Source of the DNA: JBBRWV01 sp038248985
GTDB lineage: Bacteria; Planctomycetota; Phycisphaerae; WQYP01
Reading direction: 5' to 3'
DNA: 13,439 nucleotides
Assembly: GCA_038248985.1 (NCBI GenBank)
Contig: JBBRWV010000104.1
Location: 1-13,439, forward strand
Shown here: positions 8,392-13,439 of the stretch, piece by piece
Layout: each line of letters opens with the position of its first letter
Numbering within the stretch: position 1 is the first letter of the stretch
Position numbers and translations under genes: made by a program
The notes under the pieces: generated by a model
What the model was told of the DNA's origin: nothing
Databases searched by the model: none
The model's input: the letters and a program-made list of their open reading frames with translations, nothing else

Positions 8392-8479
8392 ACGTCATCA
8401 CAAATTGTGGAATTCTGACATTTTTTATGTAGCCAATTCGCCCCCAAGCGAGATATGCTTTCTATAGCATTTCTTGATC

Positions 8480-8500
8480 GCAGGCCTTGCCCTGCAGGGG
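8480..8500 (+). promoter_or_regulatory. Small hairpin directly before the ribosome binding site of the 107-aa protein gene
   Basis: GCAGG (8480-8484) can pair with CCTGC (8491-8495). The Shine-Dalgarno sequence AGGGG (8496-8500) follows at once and stands 7 nt before the ATG at 8508. This supports the ATG over the TTG at 8487, which would lie inside the hairpin. Whether the hairpin affects translation is unknown. Confidence 0.4.
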
Positions 8501-8507
8501 TAGAAAC

Positions 8508-8831
8508 ATGATCGCGATTCTTTCACCTTTAGCGCTGGCATTTACGTGGGACTCGTCCCAGCTGCCCGCGCTCTTCGGCATCGGACTGGCCGTGCTCGTC
8601 ATCGGCTACTTCGGCGTACGTTTCTGGCTGGTCACCACCCGGCCCCCAGCTATCGATGATGTCAAAACCCCCACTCTTGATCGCCACAACCTCTCCGCCC
8701 TGGCCCACATGGCCGAAGAAACCGCCGAAGAGGATGCCGCCGAGTTGGAAGCCCTGCAACACGAAGATGCCCCCGATGATCTGCGCGACGTCGTTCCCCC
8801 CGAGCCCGCAATCAAACCCGCCAAAGCCTGA
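8508..8831 (+). CDS. Small single-helix membrane protein of unknown function
   Basis: I do not recognise this 107-aa protein. It has a short N-terminal segment, one hydrophobic helix at about 20-43 (FGIGLAVLVIGYFGVRFWLV), and then a 60-residue hydrophilic tail. The tail is strongly acidic at about 62-89 (Glu/Asp/Ala-rich, helix-forming) and ends in a Pro/Lys-rich stretch. With Arg and Thr-Thr-Arg after the helix, the tail is probably cytoplasmic. It may be a membrane anchor or scaffold that binds a basic partner, but nothing in the sequence shows this. The start at ATG 8508 is backed by AGGGG 7 nt upstream. It lies 116 bp after argH and 78 bp before queG, so operon membership is uncertain. 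An AT-rich stretch with a 5-bp inverted repeat (ATGCT 8455-8459, AGCAT 8466-8470) lies upstream. Confidence 0.7.
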   Translation: MIAILSPLALAFTWDSSQLPALFGIGLAVLVIGYFGVRFWLVTTRPPAIDDVKTPTLDRHNLSALAHMAEETAEEDAAELEALQHEDAPDDLRDVVPPEPAIKPAKA

Positions 8832-8894
8832 TCGCCCACCCGTCTCCTCACCGTTTCCCCCTGGCACGCACTTACACTGCCTACCCCGATTCTC

Positions 8895-8904
8895 CGTTAC
8901 AATC
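8895..8904 (+). promoter_or_regulatory. Predicted -10 region of queG (CGTTACAATC), leaderless start
   Basis: CGTTACAATC carries the -10-like TACAAT at 8898-8903. Only 6 nt separate it from the ATG at 8910, so transcription would begin at or next to the A of the start codon and the mRNA would be leaderless. In agreement, no Shine-Dalgarno sequence precedes the ATG. The identical 10-mer lies upstream of two other genes in this window. A TTACAC at 8872-8877 is a possible but poorly spaced -35. Confidence 0.5.
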
Positions 8905-8909
8905 GCCCC

Positions 8910-9887
8910 ATGGCCGCAACCCCCTTACATCTCAGCAGCCTCGTGAAATCGCACGCCCAAGCGCTCGGTTTCGATCTGGTCGGCATCAGCGCCGCCACCA
9001 CATCGCCCTATGCAGACCACATTCGCGCCTGGATCGCTTCCGGCCAACATGGCGAAATGGATTATCTCGATGCCGGCCTGGAAGTGCGGCTGGACATTCG
9101 CCGCAAGCTGCCCTGGGCAAAATCGGTGATCTCCGTAGCGTTGGCCTACTACGCCCCGAATCCCCACCCCGAAATCCAGCCTCCGCGGGAAGCACCCGAA
9201 ATCCCCCCAGGAAAAATCGCCCGCTACGCCTGGGGACGCGACTATCACGCCATCTTCACCCCCCGACTGAAAAAACTGGAACGCACCCTGCGCGACGCCC
9301 TCCCGCCCGAATCCACCCGCTTTGAAGCCCGCGCGTACTGCGACGCCGGCCCCCTTCTCGAACGCGAGTTCGCCGCCCGCGCCGGCCTCGGCTGGATCGG
9401 CAAACACACCCTCCTCATCCATCCCCGCCACGGCTCCTACTTCCTCCTGGGTGAACTCGTCACCTCCCTTGAACTCGCCCCGGATGAACCCCTGACGGAT
9501 CACTGCGGCACCTGCACCCGCTGCATCGACGCCTGTCCGACCCACGCCATCACCCCCTACAGCGTCAACGGCAGCAAGTGCATCAGCTACCTGACCATCG
9601 AACACAAATCCGCCATCGACCCCACGCTCGTCGCCCCCTTGCATGATGCCGGCTACTTAATCGGCTGCGACATCTGCCAGGAGGTCTGCCCCTTCAACCG
9701 CGCGCCGCTGCTGGCCCACGAACCCGGCTTCGCACCCCGCGCCCCCGCCCCCGCCGTCGATCCCCAGCAGGTGCGTCACTGGACCGCGCAGGACTGGGAA
9801 ATGGCCACCATCGGCGGGGCACATCGCCGGGTCAAACTGCCGTTGTGGAAACGCAACGCCGGCTTGCTCGAAAATTATCCCCTATAA
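8910..9887 (+). CDS. queG: Epoxyqueuosine reductase
   Basis: Cytoplasmic cobalamin-dependent iron-sulfur enzyme that reduces epoxyqueuosine to queuosine at the wobble position of GUN-anticodon tRNAs, the last step of queuosine synthesis; 325 aa. An N-terminal cobalamin-binding reductase region contains CDAGPLLER (144-152), where D145 matches the expected proton donor of the family, and GLGWIGKHTLL (159-169). The ferredoxin-like part has C199-x2-C202-x2-C205-x3-C209 and C253-x2-C256-x3-C260, with C224 between them, enough for two [4Fe-4S] clusters. The protein ends soon after KLPLWKRNAG and lacks most of the C-terminal HEAT-like repeat region of the E. coli and Bacillus proteins (about 380 aa). 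Shorter family members exist, so this is not necessarily a defect. No other queuosine genes are in the window. It converges on the lptG-like gene with a 49-bp gap and no clear terminator. Confidence 0.92.
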   Translation: MAATPLHLSSLVKSHAQALGFDLVGISAATTSPYADHIRAWIASGQHGEMDYLDAGLEVRLDIRRKLPWAKSVISVALAYYAPNPHPEIQPPREAPEIPPGKIARYAWGRDYHAIFTPRLKKLERTLRDALPPESTRFEARAYCDAGPLLEREFAARAGLGWIGKHTLLIHPRHGSYFLLGELVTSLELAPDEPLTDHCGTCTRCIDACPTHAITPYSVNGSKCISYLTIEHKSAIDPTLVAPLHDAGYLIGCDICQEVCPFNRAPLLAHEPGFAPRAPAPAVDPQQVRHWTAQDWEMATIGGAHRRVKLPLWKRNAGLLENYPL

Positions 9888-9936
9888 CACAAAAAAATGC
9901 CGCCCCGCGCCCTGAATGTCCCGCTCGCCCCGCACG

Positions 9937-11064
9937 TCACGTGTGAATCGTGTCCAGCGTCACCGCCGCCACCGGGCCGAACAACAGCACCGGCAGCCAC
10001 GCCGCCAGCAGCGGATCGACCCGCTTGTTCCCCAACTGAAAGATCACGAAGGTCGCCGCGAATACGACGCCCGTGACAATCATGCAGTAAAAAATATTGA
10101 CCATCAGACGGTTGGGCTCGCGGGTGAGCAAAAAAGGGATCCCGATGAGCAGCAGAATGATGTTCATCAACGGCTGCGTGACCCGAATGTGCATCATCTT
10201 GTAAAGCATCGGACGCGTGGCATCCGGGCTGTAATTGATCAGCTCATGCAACCGGGCCGAGGATAGATACTCGACCGCCTTCTTGGAAAAAAGAATCTCC
10301 AACTGCGCGGGCGTATAACTCGTGCGATACAGCAGCGACCGTTCCTTGCTCGTCGGGCGCTTCGTCGGATCCGCATCCAGCCGATCATCCACCTGGATCG
10401 CCTTTTCCATCACCCACGCTTCGCTCACTTCCCCCTCCGCAATCTTCCAGGTCGCCGACGCCGCCATGATCCGCCCGATCGGTGAACCCCGTTCGTCCCG
10501 CTTGATGATGCGCAAATCGTACAGCGTCTTGGTCGCCGGATCGTAACGCGACGCCAAAATCAGCGAGTTGTCTTCCTCCCGCAGAAAATTGACCGGATCG
10601 CTCTTGTTCGAGGAAACATTGACCTCGTTGTGCTTGCGCAAAAGCTTTTCCACCACATACGGATGCGGCAGGATCAATTCCTGATTCACAATATGCAGCA
10701 CGCTGAACAGCACCGACACCAGCACGATCGGCGCCGCCACGCGGTAGAGCGACACCCCGCTCGACAGCATCGCGGTCAATTCATGGTGACGCGTCATGCG
10801 CACCATCGTAAACCCCGCCGCCAGCAGCGGAATGGCCGCCGACACCTGCTGAAATATGACCAGTATCTGGAAACCGTAGAAGTCCGCAATATCCAGGAAC
10901 ACGCTCATCGCCGAAGCGTTCGGGTCCACCCGTGACGCCCCCGAAGTGAAATTGTCAAAATTGACCACGATATCCAGCACGATAAACAACCCCACCAGCA
11001 CGCCCAGCGCCAGCAGGTAGTTGACCAGGAAGGACTTGATGATGTAGCGGTCGAGTATTCGCAT
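9937..11064 (-). CDS. lptG: LptF/LptG-family lipopolysaccharide export permease (LptG-like, second gene)
   Basis: Inner-membrane permease of the YjgP/YjgQ family, 375 aa, close to the normal length. With an LptF partner and the LptB ATPase it extracts lipopolysaccharide from the inner membrane and passes it to the LptC/LptA bridge. The N-terminus is typical (MRILDRYIIKSFL). Helices lie at about 12-35, 60-88 and 105-128, a periplasmic beta-jellyroll-like region spans about 130-290, and three more helices lie at about 298-314, 320-343 and 352-370. The segment RHHELTAMLSSGVS (92-105) fits the cytoplasmic coupling helix that contacts LptB. The Shine-Dalgarno match is weak. It starts 30 bp after the other permease gene, so the two form an operon. 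The family is clear; calling this one LptG rather than LptF rests on gene order and length only. Confidence 0.85.
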   Translation of the reverse strand: MRILDRYIIKSFLVNYLLALGVLVGLFIVLDIVVNFDNFTSGASRVDPNASAMSVFLDIADFYGFQILVIFQQVSAAIPLLAAGFTMVRMTRHHELTAMLSSGVSLYRVAAPIVLVSVLFSVLHIVNQELILPHPYVVEKLLRKHNEVNVSSNKSDPVNFLREEDNSLILASRYDPATKTLYDLRIIKRDERGSPIGRIMAASATWKIAEGEVSEAWVMEKAIQVDDRLDADPTKRPTSKERSLLYRTSYTPAQLEILFSKKAVEYLSSARLHELINYSPDATRPMLYKMMHIRVTQPLMNIILLLIGIPFLLTREPNRLMVNIFYCMIVTGVVFAATFVIFQLGNKRVDPLLAAWLPVLLFGPVAAVTLDTIHT

Positions 11065-11094
11065 GGCCTCAGTGCATTAGGAAAAACAGGACGG

Positions 11095-12765
11095 TCATTG
11101 CCGGAACAATTTGGCGTACACCACGGTCACCATCAACAACAGCAGGCCGTTGCCTGCCCAGATCGTCGCAATACCCATCGGCACGGTACGCGGCGCACCT
11201 TCCGCCAGTTGCCGCCCGGCGGTGATGAGCAGCATCAGGAAAATAGCGGGCACAAATCCCAGCACGAACACCGCCAAGGGGTTCTGCCCCTTTAACAGGA
11301 TCCCCAGGGCCGCGCCCAGCAGCACCAGCGTCAGGCACGACACCGCGAAACTCATCCGCGAATGGGTCTCCGAATGAATCGTCTGAAAAAGCTTGCCCAT
11401 CTTCTTGCTCACGTCCGCCGTAAGTTGTTGCAGCACCGGTGTACTACTGGCCCGCGCCGTGTTCAGCAGGTCCAAACGATCCATCGGGGCCGAGGTGTAA
11501 AGCGTCGTCGGAATCATGATGCCCGCCAGCGGCGCCGGTGCAATCGGAATCGGCGCGATGTTCCGCACATGATTCTGCAGCGTGACGTTCCCCCCCAGCA
11601 TCAGCGTGCCGTTCATCGCCCCCACCGTGTAGTCGTCCATCGCCAGCACCAGATGCGCCTCACTGGCCGTATACGTCGTCGTCAGCCGGCTGTTGCGATA
11701 CGTCTCGATGCGAATCGGCGCGTTCGCCGCACCCTGAAATGTCAAGGTGAGATTGACGTCCAGATTCGCCACCGGAGCGTAAATCTTGATCTGATCCCGG
11801 CTCGCCGAATCACCGTGCCCCCGATAATCAAAGACCAGCGGCACGCGGGGATCTTTCTTCCAATTGTCGGAAAGATGCTGCGTCACCTCCTGGAAAAGCA
11901 CCGTCTGCTCAATCCTGTCCACGATTTCCTTGACCTGTGGAAATTTGTACGGCGCGTTCTCCAACTCCTTAAGCTGGCGAAAATTCAGGAACTTGGGCTT
12001 GGTCTTCAACTGCGACGGAATCGTCAACTCCTTGCCCCCCGGTGCCAGCGACGTGAAACTCCCCACCAACCGCCGGAAGTTCACCGGGTCAAACGCCGCC
12101 GCATCGGTCAGCGAAATCGCAATCTTCGTCTCGTCCCGCGTCGGCATCTCGGTAATGATCAGCTTCGCCTGCTCCGCCACCACGATCGCACTGGGAAGGT
12201 TCTCCTTGCCCAAAGGCGTCGCCGCCACACCCTTCAAATACACGATCGACTCATACGGGTTCTCCCCCGGTTCCGCCGTCGCGCTATCCGCATACACAAT
12301 CAACTGGCCGTAGCGAAAGCTCTCCTGCTTCCCAATTGTCGAGGCAATCAACGACCCCAGGTCACGCATCACCGCACGCTCCGTCGCCTGCAGGTATTTC
12401 GGCACCACAAAATGCACAAAAACCATGTCCACGGACGCCACGATCAACCCCAACGCAAACGCCGGCATCACCAGCGTCGAAAAAGAAATCCCCCCCGCAC
12501 GGCACGCCGTCACCTCGTTGTCCGTCGACATCCGCCAGTACACCAGCACCGCCGCAAACAACGCCGAAACCGGTATCGAATACGCCAGCATCGCCGGCAT
12601 CAAATTGGTCATGATGATCATCAGTTGCGACAGATCGATGCCGTACTTCGTCACCGGCTTGAACATTCCCCCAAACGCCATCAGCGTCGTCAGCGCGCTG
12701 GACGTCATCAAAAAGATGCGAAGCATCTCCCGGAAGATGTACCAGTGAAGTGTTCTGTAGAACAT
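11095..12765 (-). CDS. lptF: LptF/LptG-family permease with enlarged periplasmic domain (LptF-like, first gene)
   Basis: Inner-membrane permease of the same YjgP/YjgQ family and the probable heterodimer partner of the downstream gene product in lipopolysaccharide export. At 556 aa it is well above the usual 350-400. It has an N-terminal amphipathic start (MFYRTLHWYIFREMLR), helices at about 13-35, 48-77 and 98-122, the coupling-helix motif DNEVTACRAGGIS (82-94), and C-terminal helices at about 473-492, 498-516 and 532-552. The extra length is all in the periplasmic part (about 125-470), which includes a charged helical stretch near 280-320 (KFPQVKEIVDRIEQ) and an Ile/Pro/Ala-rich segment near 415-430. 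The ATG at 12765 has no clear Shine-Dalgarno sequence, but the conserved N-terminus begins there. A predicted promoter lies just upstream. The family assignment is sound; the LptF label is by operon position. Confidence 0.85.
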   Translation of the reverse strand: MFYRTLHWYIFREMLRIFLMTSSALTTLMAFGGMFKPVTKYGIDLSQLMIIMTNLMPAMLAYSIPVSALFAAVLVYWRMSTDNEVTACRAGGISFSTLVMPAFALGLIVASVDMVFVHFVVPKYLQATERAVMRDLGSLIASTIGKQESFRYGQLIVYADSATAEPGENPYESIVYLKGVAATPLGKENLPSAIVVAEQAKLIITEMPTRDETKIAISLTDAAAFDPVNFRRLVGSFTSLAPGGKELTIPSQLKTKPKFLNFRQLKELENAPYKFPQVKEIVDRIEQTVLFQEVTQHLSDNWKKDPRVPLVFDYRGHGDSASRDQIKIYAPVANLDVNLTLTFQGAANAPIRIETYRNSRLTTTYTASEAHLVLAMDDYTVGAMNGTLMLGGNVTLQNHVRNIAPIPIAPAPLAGIMIPTTLYTSAPMDRLDLLNTARASSTPVLQQLTADVSKKMGKLFQTIHSETHSRMSFAVSCLTLVLLGAALGILLKGQNPLAVFVLGFVPAIFLMLLITAGRQLAEGAPRTVPMGIATIWAGNGLLLLMVTVVYAKLFRQ

Positions 12766-12806
12766 TAAGCGTCCATGCCTCAGCCGCAGTTCATCGCAAT
12801 CTTCTT

Positions 12807-12835
12807 ATTGAACCTCAAAGCGCGCGCGGGGTCAA
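12807..12835 (-). promoter_or_regulatory. Predicted sigma70-type promoter of the lptF-lptG operon
   Basis: On the minus strand TTGACC (12830-12835, five of six to TTGACA) is followed after exactly 17 bp by TTCAAT (12807-12812, four of six to TATAAT). Transcription would start near 12800, leaving a leader of about 35 nt before the ATG at 12765. Confidence 0.45.
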
Positions 12836-13016
12836 TCCGGACCGCGCCGCCCCGCCCGAAATTCTTCCCCCATGCGCCCGCCACCCCCGGGGCCTTGCTA
12901 AAAAAAAAATACCCCCAATTTTACTTTGCGGTTGCTCGCCCGCCATGCCGCTCTTGCTTTTATTCGTACGCCCAGGAATTCCACAATCCTATGCGTACTT
13001 TTGCTTCATGCCGCCG

Positions 13017-13045
13017 TTGGCCGATGTCCGACAATGACATATACT
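13017..13045 (+). promoter_or_regulatory. Predicted sigma70-type promoter of the lipoprotein gene
   Basis: TTGGCC (13017-13022, four of six to TTGACA) and TATACT (13040-13045, five of six to TATAAT) are separated by 17 bp. The start would be near 13052, about 35 nt before the ATG at 13087, with the ribosome binding site inside that leader. Confidence 0.55.
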
Positions 13046-13072
13046 CTCTACTCCCAAACCCGGGTTATTCAC

Positions 13073-13077
13073 GGAGG
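13073..13077 (+). promoter_or_regulatory. Ribosome binding site of the lipoprotein gene
   Basis: GGAGG within ACGGAGGA, 9 nt before the ATG at 13087. This strong match, plus the promoter upstream and the signal peptide downstream, fixes the start of the partial gene. Confidence 0.75.
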
Positions 13078-13086
13078 ATTTCTCTC

Positions 13087-13439
13087 ATGCGTTCCACCAC
13101 CTTCTCCACCACCACGATGATGGTCACCACCCTTCTCGCCGCCGCGGTACTCACCGCCTGCGAATCGCCCATGGCCCAACGCTACGTCGACCGCCCCGCG
13201 CCCAACAGCCCCGAACTCATCGTCGCCCGTGCCCTCACCACCGGCACCTACCGCGGCGAAAATCTCACCAACACCACCGCCATCGGCCCCGTCCAGGAAC
13301 TCGCCCGCATCGACTCCCCCCGCCCCCGCAAAGCCCCCCCCCCCCGCAAACCCCCCCCAGTTTTTGAAGCCCACGGCGGCACCCCCCCCCACAGCCCATA
13401 CCCCGCCCCCCCCCCCCCCCCCGCCAACGGGTACCCAAC
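13087..13439 (+). CDS. Proline-rich lipoprotein, 3' end outside window
   Basis: An open frame of 117 codons from ATG 13087 runs off the right edge without a stop. Residues 1-25 are a lipoprotein signal: Arg at position 2, a Thr/Ala/Leu/Val hydrophobic stretch and the lipobox LTAC, with C25 as the lipidated residue. The mature part has about 50 ordinary residues and then becomes Pro/Arg/Lys/Ala-rich from about residue 77, encoded by long C runs: C12 at 13334-13345, C8 at 13351-13358, C9 at 13382-13390 and C17 at 13406-13422. Despite these runs the frame stays open. Such Pro-rich spacers are known in cell-envelope lipoproteins that cross the periplasm or cell-wall layer. I do not recognise a family. 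The homopolymers could also hide sequencing length errors, so the downstream frame is uncertain. Confidence 0.65.
   Translation, partial: MRSTTFSTTTMMVTTLLAAAVLTACESPMAQRYVDRPAPNSPELIVARALTTGTYRGENLTNTTAIGPVQELARIDSPRPRKAPPPRKPPPVFEAHGGTPPHSPYPAPPPPPANGYP
13334..13422 (+). repeat. Poly-C tracts in the lipoprotein coding region
   Basis: Four mononucleotide C runs of 12, 8, 9 and 17 lie within about 90 bp (13334-13345, 13351-13358, 13382-13390, 13406-13422). They encode polyproline. Runs of this length are prone to slipped-strand length change in living cells, to errors in sequencing, and to assembly breaks; the window ends 17 nt after the longest one. Confidence 0.85.

Larger units (their letters stand above)
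12766..13086. other. Divergent intergenic region between the lptF-like gene and the lipoprotein gene
   Basis: This 321-bp gap has no convincing gene. It holds a predicted promoter for each flanking gene, a 10-A run (12900-12909) that may bend the DNA, a CCCCGGGG palindrome just before that run, and an inverted repeat GTACGC (12966-12971) / GCGTAC (12993-12998) with GGAATTCC (12975-12982) between its arms. The repeat lies about 55 bp upstream of the predicted lipoprotein transcription start, so it could be an operator, but no known binding-site family is recognised. Confidence 0.45.

Noticed and set aside
8399..8427. CACAAATTGTG palindrome followed by a T6 run after argH as a terminator
   Set aside because: The arms are separated by a single base so cannot form a hairpin, and the T run is 12 nt away. 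At most it is a short protein-binding dyad.
9888..9936. G-rich run followed by seven T on the minus strand as a terminator of the lptG-like gene
   Set aside because: The upstream sequence is nearly all G with few C, so it cannot form a stem; only the U-tract part of a terminator is present.
11362..12768. 468-codon plus-strand open frame antisense to the lptF-like gene
   Set aside because: Extremely Arg/His/Gln-rich translation typical of the complement of a membrane protein gene; no start signal or domain.
12750..13037. 95-codon plus-strand open frame filling the divergent gap
   Set aside because: No ribosome binding site, starts inside the 5' end of the lptF-like gene, low-complexity translation, and overlaps both predicted promoters.

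Overview
The window looks like chromosomal DNA of a GC-rich Gram-negative bacterium. An outer membrane is implied by two adjacent LptF/LptG-family permeases and a lipoprotein signal. The mix of a secreted S10 serine carboxypeptidase, a DinG helicase with the CLGRxC...C iron-sulfur signature and a CHASE-type hybrid kinase would fit a planctomycete or related PVC/acidobacterial lineage. That placement is inference from gene content; there is no rRNA or other taxonomic marker here. I see no tRNA, CRISPR array, insertion sequence or phage gene, and most of the content is housekeeping.

Layout. (1) 3-107 (+): tail of an unrecognised gene. A perfect hairpin at 149-170 lies in the convergent gap that follows. 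(2) 275-6837, all on the minus strand: a secreted S10-type serine carboxypeptidase overlaps dinG by 4 nt (ATGA) and probably forms a coupled pair with it. Downstream, after 180 bp with its own predicted promoter, is an orphan CHASE-PAS-HisKA-HATPase-REC hybrid histidine kinase. (3) 6958-9887 (+): argH (argininosuccinate lyase), a 107-aa one-helix membrane protein of unknown function, and queG (epoxyqueuosine reductase), each with its own spacing. (4) 9937-12765 (-): a two-gene lptF/lptG-like operon convergent with queG. Its first protein has an unusually large periplasmic part. (5) A 321-bp divergent intergenic region with a plausible sigma70-type promoter pointing each way. (6) 13087-end (+): start of a lipoprotein gene that becomes almost pure proline codons with long poly-C runs and leaves the window open.

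How the genes relate. No single pathway links the window. lptF/lptG serve lipopolysaccharide export, dinG serves DNA repair and replication, argH serves arginine synthesis, queG serves tRNA modification, and the kinase serves signalling to a partner not present here. The most interesting points are: an identical 10-mer (CGTTACAATC) placed as a -10 box upstream of three unrelated genes, which predicts a leaderless queG mRNA; a heptamer repeat inside the peptidase coding sequence; and the poly-C tracts in the lipoprotein gene. I did not find convincing evidence of a new multi-gene system.
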